A DNA stretch of 64,000 nt from Gonapodya prolifera JEL478 (taxonomy: Eukaryota; Monoblepharomycota; Monoblepharidomycetes; Monoblepharidales; Gonapodyaceae). This document shows, piece by piece, positions 35,477 through 46,805 of the stretch. The notes under the pieces were generated by a model. That model was not told where the DNA came from. It ran no database searches and was given only the letters and a program-made list of their open reading frames with translations. The stretch spans positions 324,204-388,203 of the forward strand of contig KQ965735.1 in assembly GCA_001574975.1 (NCBI GenBank). Reading direction: 5' to 3'. The position numbers were made by a program, and so were the translations under genes. The first letter of the stretch is position 1. Each line of letters starts with the position of its first letter.

Positions 35477-37805
35477 ATGGAAACGAACGGCTTGAACGGA
35501 AAGCTCTCCGACTCTGCAAACGATTCGCGGACCATCGTGATTGTGGGAGGCGTCGCGGGTGTGAGTTAAAACATCGCAACGAAGTTCCCACCCCGTCATG
35601 ACAGTAACACTGACTTTGTCCAGGGCGCAACTGCTGCCACCCGCGCAAGACGTATCAACGAGTCTGCTCAGATCATCATGTTCGAGAAGGTGAAGGGATT
35701 GCGATAACGGAACCCCGCCACACATCTCATCTCAATTGTCTTATTAAATTTTACCCACAGGGCCCTTACATAAGCTTTTCCAACTGCGGCCTTCCTTACT
35801 ACATCGGAGGTCTGGTAGAAAATCGAGATAAACTATTCCTCTCCGACCCGGCTTCTCTCGCTGCGAGGTGAGAAGAGGCCACAACTCCAAGTCTCTTTTC
35901 CGCCCCAAAACGTCCTCTCATCATGCGCTAACTAGGTACAACATCAACGCCCGTACCTCATGCGAAGTATTCTCAATAGACCGCGCGGCGAAATCCCTCG
36001 TCGTAAAGGATCTCACCCAGAACCAAGATGTCGAGCAACACTATGATAAGCTCATTCTTTGCCCTGGCGCGACGGCCATCGTACCTCCAATACTTGGCGC
36101 TCGCGCGGCTAATGTATTCACTCTCAAGACCGTCCCCGACGCGGACGCGATCCTTTCTTGGCTACGACATCTCCCAGACGCCGCCAGCGGCAAAAACCGC
36201 GTTGTCGTGGTCGGCGCGGGCTTTATCGGGTTGGAAGCCGCGGAGCAGCTCTTTCGGGGAGGTGCCGATGTCACCGTGGTGGAAAAGACCGACCAGGTGC
36301 TGCCAGTGTTTGACAGGGACATGGCAGCCTTTGTGAGCAACAATCTGGTCAGCAAAGGTGTCAACGTGGTCCTCGACGACGGGGTGGAGGAGGTTTTCAC
36401 AGAAAAATTGGGGCAAAGCGAAGTTGCAAAGGAGATCAAGCTTACATCAGGAAAGGCATTGCCTTGTGACCTTGTTATCCTGTCAATTGGAGTACGGTTA
36501 GTATCAATGCGCTCTCTTTAATAGCAAGCAACCTCATTGCAATACTAACGGTTCTTCCTGCAGACCTGAGACTCAGCTTGCTTCCGAATGCGGCCTCCAA
36601 CTCAGCCCTACCAAGGGTATCATCGTGGACGAGTACTGTCGCACGTCCGACCCAAACATCTACGCGTGTGGGGACGCCACCGACATTGTGAACTTGGTTA
36701 CGGGGAACCGACAACAATTCGCGCTGGCCGGACCTGCCAATAGGATGGGACGTGTTGCAGGATGTGAGTTTCTACAAGAGTCACCAAAGGGAAACGATTC
36801 GAGAGCACTAATGGGCGCCCGCTAATACTCCCAGCCAACGCCGCTTCTACTGATCACGCGACGTTCCGTGGTGCTCTGGGCACGTGCATTGTGGAGTGCC
36901 TTGGCGTGGCGGCAGGGATGACTGGGATAACGGAGAAGGCATGCAAGAGGGATGGCATCCCCTACAACGTCGCAGTTGTGCACCAGCAGCACCACACGGG
37001 CGTATATCCCGGAGGTATGTTTGACACGCCATTGCTTTATCAAGATCTATTTCTTATGCCACCGTCTACAACACAGCGAACATGATGCACATCAAGACCC
37101 TCTCTGACTCCTCCACCGGTCGCCTTCTGGGCGCCCAGATCGTTGGCGGTCCTCATGGAGTTGACAAGAGAATCGATGTCTTTGCTACCGCTCTTCATGC
37201 ACGCATGACAGTCGACGACGTGGAGGAGCTGGACTTGGCGTATGCCCCTCAGTTCGCTTCGGCGAAAGATCCCGTGGTGAATGTTTTGTTAGTCACCCTG
37301 TTCCGCAAAGTCGCTGTTATCTGACTGCCTACACCCAGCACATGGCAGCCTTTGTCGCGGCAAACCAACACGCAGGTCTCGTGAATGAAATGCCGCTGCC
37401 CGACGTCCTAGCCCGGATCGCCAGTGTGCCTCAGTCGGACCGGCCGTCCCAGTTCCAGCTACTCGATGTGCGAGGGAAGGACGAGTGGGGGAGGGATGGT
37501 GTACCAGACGTCCCGGGGTGCTCATGGATCCATGTTCCCGGTGAGCCACAATTTCTTTAACTGAACACTTGATACTTCGGGTGATGTAAACTTCGCACCC
37601 AGTCAACTCTCTTCGTGCGTACCTGGATTCTACAAAGTGCTCCCTCGACCCCCGAAAGGAAACGTACGTTCTATGCCAATCAGGCCTTCGCTCCTATTTG
37701 GCAGCGCGGGTGCTCGTGGGGCGAGGCTTCACGACAGTCTGGAACGTTCGAGGTGGATTCATGATGGTGCCCGGGGAAAAGAGGCGGGCAGAGGTGGACG
37801 GGTGA
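35477..37805 (+). CDS. CoA-disulfide reductase with C-terminal rhodanese domain
   Basis: Flavoprotein of the pyridine-nucleotide-disulfide family that reduces CoA disulfide or per/polysulfide with NAD(P)H, fused to a sulfurtransferase domain. The ATG at 35477 leads to TIVIVGGVAG-GATAATRARR (FAD-binding, split by an intron). The single-Cys active site SFSNCGLPYYIGG (35775-35812) is the family hallmark, in place of a CxxxxC pair. Then come LILCPGATA, the NAD(P) motif VVVVGAGFIGLEAAEQL (36205-36255) and the FAD motif NIYACGDATDIVN. The FAD-interface region AAFVAANQHAGLVNE follows KDPV across an intron. The rhodanese domain begins FQLLDVRGKDEW (37455) and has the catalytic loop LCQSGLRS (37670-37695), with its Cys present, then FTTVWNVRGGF. 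At least seven introns. The fusion is best known from bacteria. Confidence 0.88.
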
Positions 37806-40026
37806 GGTGGTTCATGTGGAGTGTGGTTTTAGTTGTGGGTGTAATTGGGATTTCCGTCGTCAGAGACCATTCGGCACTCAAGCAGGCTTTCAATTCACTC
37901 TGATAGGATGTGTGCTACAAATGAATTAGTCAGACGGGGCGCGACTGGACGAATGTGCGTAAGGATATCCTGCCATCATACATATATCCAAAACACACAT
38001 TGTTATAAATACACATCTACAGGTGCACGAAAAGCATTCGCAATTCGTCGAACTCAGAAGCGGGCTCCAGATGTCGTGAGGTTGCGTTTGACGTGGTGCG
38101 AACTGCGTTCTCGACATACCACATTCAGCGTGGGATGTAGTCAGGTTAAGTCACTTGTCCTCGCAGAACAAACATGAGCCAAATTTCGTTTGGTGGTGTG
38201 AATGTCATCGGGTGGAAGGGGCCACAGACTGAGTTCATTCAGGTGCTGTGTTTGTGAGTGCCAAACACTTCTCACACTGTTTTGGAGCGACGACGTGACG
38301 GTCCATGGCTTTAAGTACTGAACACGTCTGCAAGAGACTTTTTGGAAACGTTTTCTGGAGTGATTGCGCATGTTATGCGTCCTGGCGTCAAACTCATTGT
38401 CGTCCGCCCGTCATAACCATGGCTGTTGTACTCGCTTCTGCAGACTCAATCGCCGCTGGCAGCTACCTTGCTCAACACACCATTTTTTTTTTCGCCTCTT
38501 AAGCGGTATTGCTGACGATGCGACTGTCTGTGATATTAGACCCGATGGTACCCACAAAGACGTGAGTATAGACGGTTGACGCCTATCTGAGACGATGAAT
38601 TAAGTATTGAGGCGAAGGCCTGTCGAGGACCCGTGAATAATGGACAAGGGATGGAACGTCGCGCGAAACAAGAATGCGGATTAATATGGACTTTCTCTTG
38701 TTTCAACAGACTGCAATCAAACTCTGTTCCTGTTCTGTACCTGTCTTGTCCTCTGTCCGGTAATTTTCAATGGCACGCAACATGCTAAAGTAACATCGTT
38801 GAGATGTGAAGGGATTTGTCCCCTTTTCGAAGGGAGTCCTGATGGTGAGTACGACATACAAATAATCGATTGAATACTGGGGAGGATAGCATTGTGGATG
38901 AAAGTCAGAGAATTTTGTGGTCGGGCACCCAGCCTCCAGGGGCTGGATCGCGGACAACTATCTGGAAGGATCTTCAGAGACAAGGCGGTTTGCTCACTGT
39001 TGAGGTCACTTGGAAGTCGATCTTTGGTGGCACCCACGGGCCAGTAGCACTTCACGCCGCTCCGCGTCTTGCTGCAGGAGAATGCGTGGGGAAGCCTTCA
39101 GGATGTCGGGTGGGGTCTGGGGCTGGATCACGCGGAACGGGACTACATCAACAGCAGCACCTCAACTGGAGCAAATGAGAGAGGGGAGAGGGGAGCGGGT
39201 TAAAGCGACACCCAAATGTTGGGAGCTTGGGGGCGACGGCCGCGGGCGGCTGGGGTTCTCTCATTGCTCACTGGTGTGGACGGGTGTTCTCGCAAGGCTT
39301 GCATCGGTCTGAGCTTTGTGTCTGGGCCTTGTTAGCGACGGCGGGGGGCAAACCTGAAGCGAACAACAGGAGGGCGTCACCTCGACAGGGTGTGGCCGGG
39401 TTAGCCCCCGGCTCACAATCCTGGAGAGGGCTTTGACAAGTTTTTTGATCGCACGGTGTTGCACACTGTGTTTGCTTGCCTGGTCTTCTATGCGTTGGAT
39501 TTATGGGATGCCGTTGGCATAGAAACTTGCCGTGAATCAGTTGTGCGGTGGTGGCGGAGGCTGTCACTATCGGTGGAAATGTGTCAGCTGCCTGTCCAAG
39601 ATGAGTGGAAGAGTTGGCCACCATAGTACTGGGCCCTGGTGGAGTCGCCACGCAACGGTAGCATTGCTCAATATAGTGAAGGGATATCTTTGGCAATTTA
39701 GTCTGGTTCTATATCCGGTTGCTTTGCTTCACTGACTTGTAAACCTTCGTGCTCACTGCCCTCCTCGTCGTATTTCGAGGTCTACACCGCCAAAATGCCA
39801 AGAAGCTACATAGATCTACTATCTTACACCAGGGTATTCCCACCATCCATGTACGCAACGCTTTGCAACCAAAAAAAAACCCCGCGACACTGTAACATCC
39901 CCATTCGTTCGTGTTTGCAAGAATCAAATCAAAGTGCAAAAAAATGTCCAGGGTGGACAGCTCATCATCCTCTCCCACCTGGTGGGCTTGCCATGCAAAA
40001 GGCCTCTACGTGGTCCACACACAACT
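37806..40026. other. long intergenic stretch, possible weak hypothetical genes
   Basis: About 2.2 kb with no gene I can support. Two minus-strand open frames are worth noting: 39268-39696 (Cys, Pro and Thr-rich) and 38717-39055 (about 112 codons). Neither has a signal peptide, a known domain or a convincing splice link. GC content rises at 39050-39300. No tRNA, transposase remnant or terminal repeat was recognised. Confidence 0.35.
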
Positions 40027-41450
40027 TCACTGTAAGTACGCCCACGCGTCATGCTTATTCCGTCTTCCGCTTTTCCAAAACAGCGTCACGGCCGCCGCGC
40101 CAAGCACCAGCGCGGCGGCCGCGGCGGAGGCTGCTACCGCCACGCGGGCTGGAGGAGAGAACGGGGGTGGGGGGGTATCGAGAACTGCGTTGGGAGCGGG
40201 TGATGTCGATGGCGGTGCGGCCGCGGGGGGCGTGGAAAACGGCGGTGGGGCAGGAGCTGGAGCGGGGAGTGCCGGTGCCGCTGGGGTCTGAGTGGGCGAC
40301 GGCGTTACCCCCCCACCACCGTCAACGCCCGTAGGAGTCGCTCCCGCCGTCCCAGCCGCTGATGCTGATGATGTGGACGCCACCCCTCCTGTCGTACTCG
40401 TCGGGCGCGCCTCAGGGGGAAGTTCGGGGGTGACACCCATGGGCAACGAGCAGGACGGGTTGGGAAGTGCGGCGGCAGACTCGGTGGCGCGCGTGGCGGC
40501 AGGTGCGGTGGGGGAGGGAAATGGGCACGTTCCGGTCGTGTCTGGTGGGGTTCGCGAACGTCGACACAGGTGAGAGGTCAGTGTGAGAAGCGTGAGGAGG
40601 AGACGAGAAGCGGTGGCAATATGATGTCAGGTGGTGAGAATGCGTGGTATAGATGCGTTAGCGGGAGAATCGAAGAAAAAGGCGCGACCAAACCGCCATC
40701 ACTGTCCATTCTCGCCTATCACAACCCCATCCCCACCCGCAACCGAACACTCACCCAACGCAGCCATCACGTTTCCCGTCGTGTCCAGCGCCGCCAGGGT
40801 GCAGAATCCCTCGGGCCCGCCCCAGGGGTTTGTTATCTGCGAGACGTGGACGGAGTGATACGGTGTGAGAGAACTGTAGTGTAATCAGATCATAGAATTT
40901 CGTCCGCCAGCGGACTCGGTCCACAGAATCAGTCGTCTCTCCCCCAGCCTTTGGCCTGCGTCGCTCGCGTTTTCTCACCTTGACAAAGAGCGTCTCCCTG
41001 GTACATGTTTCCGTGTCCGGAACAAGGAGCGAAAAAGACCCATCATTGCACACCAAAGTATTTGAAATGAGCCTTCCCGCGTAGTTCCTGCAGTCCTGTG
41101 GGCGGGGTCCGTTGACCAGCTCGAGCGAGACGACAGGGGTGGCGTTGAACGAGAGCGGCGGCCATCGGCAGGCGAGGGCTGCGTTGGGTGCGACGAGGAC
41201 CTGGGAGGCTGGAGAGAGTGGGTGGAGAAGCGGTGTGGGGTTGATTGCGTCACGGTGGTGGTAGCCGCAGACATGACAGCTCCCGGCCATCGAGGCCGGA
41301 TCGAGGATCGCCCCGTCCGCCACCGACGCTCCGAGAGCACGCACCAGCAGGAATCGCGAAGGCAGCGAGCGCGGCGATGCACGCAGTCAGCAAGAGGCCG
41401 AGTGGGGATGACGTCGGGGATCGCTTCCGCGCGAGGGGCGGGTGTGGCAT
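40027..41450 (-). CDS. small type I membrane protein with Cys-containing ectodomain
   Basis: Unrecognised family. The ATG at 41450 begins a basic segment and hydrophobic core (GLLLTACIAALAAFAIPA), a signal peptide. An intron (GTGCGT...CTCTCCAG) joins it in frame to ASQVLVAPNAALACRW, just after the likely cleavage site. The ectodomain has at least five Cys and a beta-rich pattern (VVSLELVNG, NTLVCNDGSFSLLV, FCTLAALDTTGNVM, about 41190-40760). A 142-base intron (40837-40978) splits it. A Pro/Thr/Ala-rich stalk (about 40560-40160) suits O-glycosylation. One membrane span follows, VAVAASAAAAALVLGAAAVTLFW (about 40140-40080), then a short tail KSGRRNKHDAWAYLQ. It looks like a cell-surface sensor or adhesin, by architecture only. 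Divergent from the PPTase gene with about 190 bases between. Confidence 0.6.
40837..40978 (-). repeat. intron with partial match to the GC-rich intron repeat
   Basis: This 142-base intron reads, in the sense direction, GCCAAAGGCTGGGGGAG (a short hairpin) and GACCGAGTCCGCTGGCGGAC. That resembles GACCGAGGAGTCCGCCGGAG in the intron at 20907-21240. The match is short and the assignment tentative. Confidence 0.3.
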
Positions 41451-41641
41451 CGGCTGCCGTGGCGTGGCGAGGGAGCTGCGGGGGAGACGCGGTGGGCGCG
41501 TTTGAGTTGCGAGTGCGTGGGATGGAGAAGAGAACGGAGGATCCTCAGGCCTGCAGCTTGTGTGGCTGCGGGTGTGTCCCTCAGTGGCGTTTCATTGCCG
41601 TGGCCCTCCCGTCAAGGGACCATTCACCAATCCCTTCTCGC

Positions 41642-43174
41642 ATGCCATCGCTGGCAGTCCACGTCATCGCTCTGGGTCCGGAATCGCTCCCCTCCGCTCC
41701 CATTTTCCCTTCCCCTTCGCCGTCGCCGTTCCCACTCGCACCGCCGGCCCCGTCTCTCGCCAAATCGCTCGCTGATGCAATCGTCGCCCGCCTTCCCCCG
41801 GAAGAGGCCGCGCACGTGACGCGGTACAAGAGGGACCGTGACAGGCTCGCGAGCGCAGCGTGCAGGATCTTCGCGAGGTCAGCGGCGAAGGCAGTGCTGG
41901 AGCGGCATCCGAGGTTGGCCGGGACGAAGACGGGAGAAGCGGACCTGGCGTGGTGCAGAATTACCAAGGATGCTAGGGGAATGCCCTCATTCGTACGTGG
42001 CTCTTTCATGGCCTGTCCTCCCCTGACCACATACCACGACATCCAACGCAACACACACATGCCTCTCCTACCAAAAGGCACCCCCATTCGGCCACGTATC
42101 ACTCTCACTCGCGCACCACGGCGTCCTCTCTGCTGCTGCCGCCTTTCACAACGAAGGCTCGGCTCTCGCACACGCACGGACTGGGCTGCCACGCCTCCAA
42201 GTGGGAGTCGACGTGGTCGATTTGAACGAACCGACACCAAACAGTCTGGGGGGAGTCGATGGTCTGGTCGATAGTTTGGCGCCATGGGTGGGTACTACGT
42301 TGGAGTTGGTCTGAGAGTGACGCGCCGGGCGGTGGAAAAACGGTCCCCGTGATGGTGTTTGGACAACCTTACTAGGAAAGACCAAGGACCATCAGAAAGT
42401 CTTGCCGGGCTCGACGGAATGGTTCAGATGTTGGCGGCATGGGTACATTAGAGGAAATAACTAGGACAACTAGGACAACCAAACGACTTGGACCTGGTGA
42501 ATGGACGTACCAAACCCTTTCCCCCGTCGACGCATTGTCGCTCTCCCTTCACCTTCACCGTGGCTCACTCATCCCACCTTCCCCAGCTCCACCCCCACGA
42601 CCACGCCCTAGTCCTCTCCATCCCCCCGCCGCACCGCCTCGCCGTCCTGCTCACGCTCTGGGCGTGCAAAGAGGCCCTCGCAAAAGCGACGGGGGAGGGG
42701 CTTGCTGGCGGCGGCGGGGCGGGTGGTGAGAACAGGGCGCGTGATGTGGGTTGGATGCCCGTGTCCTGGCCCGCATGGTGGGGTCCATGCCCGGGACGTG
42801 CGACCTCGGACGCACACGCCCACCCTCACGGGAGCAGCGTGGACGGGTCCAAAGCGGTCACGCAGTTCCGTCCCGTGCGCGACCGGGGCGCCGACACGTC
42901 CTCTTCCCCCGCCGTCGCCGTGCAGTGCCAGCTCGTCCGTCCAAGCCCCGATTCCTCTCCGCACGTCGTCGCCGTCGCACTCGTTGCCGCCGCCGCCGCC
43001 GACGCGGAACGCAGCGACGGGGCGGCGCTGACGCCCGCGAGGACGGCACAAGAGCTGGAAGAGATGTTGGAGCAGCAGGGTGGCGTCGTGGTGGTTGAAT
43101 GGGAGCGCGTCGTGGGGTGGTTTGGACGGGACCGGGGCGGTGGTATGGCAGGAGCAGGTGTGGGAAACGGTTGA
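41642..43174 (+). CDS. 4'-phosphopantetheinyl transferase
   Basis: Transfers the phosphopantetheine arm of CoA to a Ser on carrier-protein domains (fatty-acid, polyketide or aminoadipate synthases). The ATG at 41642 begins PSLAVHVIALG, a common start of the Sfp/Lys5-type enzymes. RYKRDRDRLASAACRIFAR (41820-41880) is the first conserved helix. The region ITKDARGMPSF precedes an intron, after which LAHHGVLSAAAAF (42100-42140) replaces the usual FNxSH segment. VGVDVVDL (42200-42225) supplies the Mg-binding Asp. After introns near 42285-42590, LTLWACKEALAKATGEGL (42655-42705) is the W..KEA..KATGxG motif with the catalytic Glu and Lys. A weakly conserved, Ala/Arg-rich C-terminus runs to 43174. All key motifs are present. 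One gene may serve several carrier proteins, as in other fungi, but this is inference. Confidence 0.82.
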
Positions 43175-43750
43175 GTGGCCGAGACACCGGTGATGAACGA
43201 TTTGACCGAAATTGTGGATAAGCGATGCAAAACATTGAGCACTGCACAACCACGTCATGGCCACCGTCGGGGCCAAAGAGAGGACAGTGGATGTCGACTC
43301 CGTGGATGCAGACGTGCAGACGTGTTGCCGCACCGGACCGCGGGAGTGACGCACGCGTGCAGTGTGTCTCTTTGGTGGTCGGGCTGCTCTAGTTCTGGCC
43401 CTGGTCCGTTTCAAACGTGACCCAAAGGGTGCCTGAATTGGCGCTCAATAGTGCTCCCCAACAACGACGCAGACCGCCAATGGCAGCCGGTGTCCCCACG
43501 AACACAGAAATGAAGTGGTTGCGTCGTGGATCGTGTTGAGAGGGTAACATGGTCTTTCGTACTGGTGTTTCTTGGCTCGGCAAGATCCTACTGGTCGGAT
43601 GAAAGGACTGGACTGGTCGAATAGTTGTCCGGCAAATTTAGCACAAATAAATGATCAGCAAACGTGTTTCGTGGTTCCATCAATCGATGTGCGAAACTTC
43701 CAAACAGAGTGGACACCTTTCATTCTGGGAACCAAGTCGGTTCATGTATT
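43175..43750. other. intergenic, convergent
   Basis: About 575 bases between the 3' ends of two convergent genes (PPTase plus, TRAP1 minus). Both terminators or poly(A) regions are expected. No clear extra gene. Confidence 0.45.
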
Positions 43751-46703
43751 CTAATTCTTGACATCTACAATTTCTGCTTCTACCGATTCACTCTCGCTCA
43801 CACTCTCGGCAGGAGCGGTTGGCCTCACGACCATCTCCAAGATTGTGTTGAGACGTTTGAGCATCGACCGGGGGTCGTCAAGAAGACCTAACGCAGCAAC
43901 CGTGTTAAGCCAAGAAAAAAAAGTAGGATGGAACTCCCCCCCCCGCCGACAACTCACCTGCCGCCACAAATGCGTTGTCACACACTTGCTCCGCAACAAT
44001 GGTGGCCCTAAGCTCGTTCTCCGCGCGGAGTCGGTTCAGACCGGCGATAATGGGGTTGCGAGGATCGATGTGGAGTTTCTGAGGAGGGAGGGGGAGGTCT
44101 CTTGCGGGGGAGGAAGGAGCCTGGGTGGCGCACAAAGAAAATCGGTCGGATAAAAGTGAGAGGAATGAGGTGATACATATGATGCGACGCGAGAGACATA
44201 CCATTTGCATAATTCGACGGAGAACAGCAGAGTCGTGGTCGACGATAAGAGCGGGAACGGAAAGAGCTCGGGGAGAGGGCTGAACACAAAATATTAGGAT
44301 TTGTCTATCAAGAACACCTGGAGTGAATTGCGACTCACATCAACCTCAGACACCCTGTCTCCGAGCACGTTGTCCATCCAGTCAGCTAGCTCTCTCGCTT
44401 CCTCCTTGGTCAGCGCGCCAGTGCCTTCTTTCGCGTCTTCCTCCGAGTCTCGGACCATCTCCTGCCCCTCCCTGCTCTCCACATTGACGATCTTCTTCCC
44501 ACCATATTCGGCCAGGTTGTTCATTACGAACTCGTCCACGCTCTCCGCACAGAGCAAAACCTCGTAGCCCTTGCGAACGAAGGGTTCCACGTAGGGCGAT
44601 TCAAGCGCGAGGGTGCGGGATGGAGAAACAGTGTAGAAGATGGCAGGCTGGTCGGGATTACGGTCGAGTACGGCTTGAAGGGGCGAGACAGCCCCAGCAT
44701 CAGTGGAAGATGTTTCGTAGCGAAGAAGCTTCGCGGCGTCACTCTGTTATGTTCAACATAACCTTGTCATCACTACTTCACAGCTCGGTGCTCAGATAAG
44801 ACAAACTCACCCTGTTCGCCGAGTCCGTTGCAACGCCTTCCTTTATGAAGAGAGCAAAGTCCTTGTAGAATGTATTGTACGCCTCGGGATCCTTCCGAGA
44901 TTGTTCATCAAGGAACTGCGAAGAGCAATTCCAAGTGTCAGTTTCTGGGGACACTGGAAAGAATCACCTTAAAGAGACCAAATACCTTGACAATCCTGGA
45001 GGACAAGACATTTCTCAGCCTGGAAATGAGAGCACTGTCTTGTAGGTGCTCACGCGAGATATTGAGGGGCTGAGGTTGAGCAAAATTATGATATTAAATG
45101 TCTACGAACATAATATCTCGCAATATTGCACTCACAACATCCTCTGAATCGACAACACCCCGCATAAATCGAAGCCAGTCAGGCAGCAGCTTCTTCGCCT
45201 TGGCTTGGATCAACACCTTGCGTGAGTACAAATTAACCCCTGGTTCCATTCGCCCCATTCCAAAGAGCTCGCTATGCCGCTCCGGAACGTAGAGAAGGGC
45301 GTTGATGGCGAGAGGAGAATCCGTTTTATAGTGCAAGTGGAAGCGAGGCTCGTCATAAGCGTGCGAAATGAAACGGTAGAAGTCACGGTGCTGTTCCTCG
45401 GTGATGGATGACTTGTCCAGAGTCCACAGAGCACCAATAGTGTTGACTGTCGTTCCGTTGAGAGTTATAGGGTGCCCCACAAAGTTGGAGTACTTTTTCA
45501 GGATGCCTGTGTCATCGGTGAATTGTTGACTAGGGCCCTTCGCCAACTCTCCCACCACTTACTTTCCACTGTATACTTTGAGGAGAACTCTTTAGAATCA
45601 TCTTTTAATTTGATAATAATCTTGGTGCCAACAGCCACGCCCTCGGCTTCTGCTACATCGTATGAGCCAGAGCTACAATTTACGGGGGAAGCACTCATCC
45701 ATCAAAACCTGAAGGAATGAAGATCTTCATTTACAAGACACTCACCCATCCGTGGACCAGCAGTAACCGGTTGAACCCTTCAATGCCGAGCGCGTGTAAA
45801 CTTTCACCTCATCAGCCACCATCAGGGAGGAATAAAACCTAGCACGGTACTTTTAAGATATGGGAAGGTCTCCTTTCAATAACGTCATCTCACCCTACTC
45901 CAAATTGACCAATAATATTGTCTCGAACACCTTTCGAGCCCTCTGCAGCTGCCTTGTCCAATTTGCCCAAAAACTCCCTAGTTCCACTTCTCGCAATGGT
46001 ACCCAAGTTCTCGTTCAACTCCTCGAAGGTCATTCCAATACCCGTATCTTGAATAATAAACGTGTTCAAAACCTTGTCGACAGAGATGCGAATCTCCAAG
46101 GGCTCGTTTTGGGTGTCTGGGTCTATCTCCACTTCGCTTGAAAGTTCGAGATGCCGTCGCTTTTCCAGGGCATCACTAGCATTCGAGGTAAGCTCCCGGA
46201 CAAACACTTCCCGATCTGTGTACAAAGATTTGGCGACAATGTCGAGCAGACGTTTGGTCTCTGCCTTGAAACTATGTTGTGACGAAGGCCCTGTAAACCA
46301 ACAGGAAGTCAGCAATTGGTGAAAATTTTAGATGCATTTGAACAAAGGATACTATTCTAGAGTCTTTCAAAGAGATTGATGACTATGTTGCTCCAGAATA
46401 GAACATACCTGTCACTTTTTCGGTCTCCAGTATAAGCTTCTCCTCCGGCTCTTTGGGGGGCGCCGCGGCATCCTCCTCGGCATCGATGGTCGTAGTGTAG
46501 TGTCTCCGTGTCACTGACGGGGCAAACGCCTGCAGATGCTCCGAAATGGACATCCAAGGTCCACGTTCGGAAAGATTCTTCCGTGCTCCAGCAGAAGAAG
46601 GACGGATGACTGCAGCACGGGCCGCCTTGGTCGATGCATGCGCAAGACGATGAGAGATGGGAGCCACGCGTGCGGCGGAGAGAGATGCCAAACGAGATGA
46701 CAT
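43751..46703 (-). CDS. TRAP1: mitochondrial HSP90 chaperone TRAP1
   Basis: ATP-dependent chaperone of the mitochondrial matrix. The ATG at 46703 opens an Arg/Ser/Ala-rich presequence ([20 protein letters not shown]) of about 80 residues. The ATPase domain follows after an intron: [20 protein letters not shown] with [10 protein letters not shown] (46250-46150). This contains the catalytic Glu and Asn region, and then [20 protein letters not shown] and NIIGQFGVG. The middle domain shows [20 protein letters not shown], the [13 protein letters not shown] loop and SRKVLIQ (45430-45200). The C-terminal part runs to [12 protein letters not shown] with stop TAG at 43751. The EEVD-type end of cytosolic HSP90 is absent, as expected for TRAP1. 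About ten exons. Flanked by the aldose epimerase on the same strand. Confidence 0.9.
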
Positions 46704-46805
46704 GGTTGAAGTGAAACTTTGGTGACGTGTCCGTGGCCACCAACATCTATCACATCACTGCACCCGTTTTCTTTTCACTTCTCAGTCTTACAACGCTTTT
46801 CAAAT

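Noticed and set aside
38870-39178. Plus-strand 102-codon frame
   Set aside because: No domain, no splice-supported extension, and composition typical of non-coding sequence here.
39268-39696. Minus-strand Cys/Pro-rich frame considered as a secreted protein
   Set aside because: No signal peptide at its start and no plausible splice to neighbours; kept only as a note under the intergenic entry.
41222-41641. Upstream extension of the PPTase frame
   Set aside because: It overlaps the signal exon of the divergent membrane protein and lacks family similarity; MPSLAVHVIALG at 41642 is a better start.
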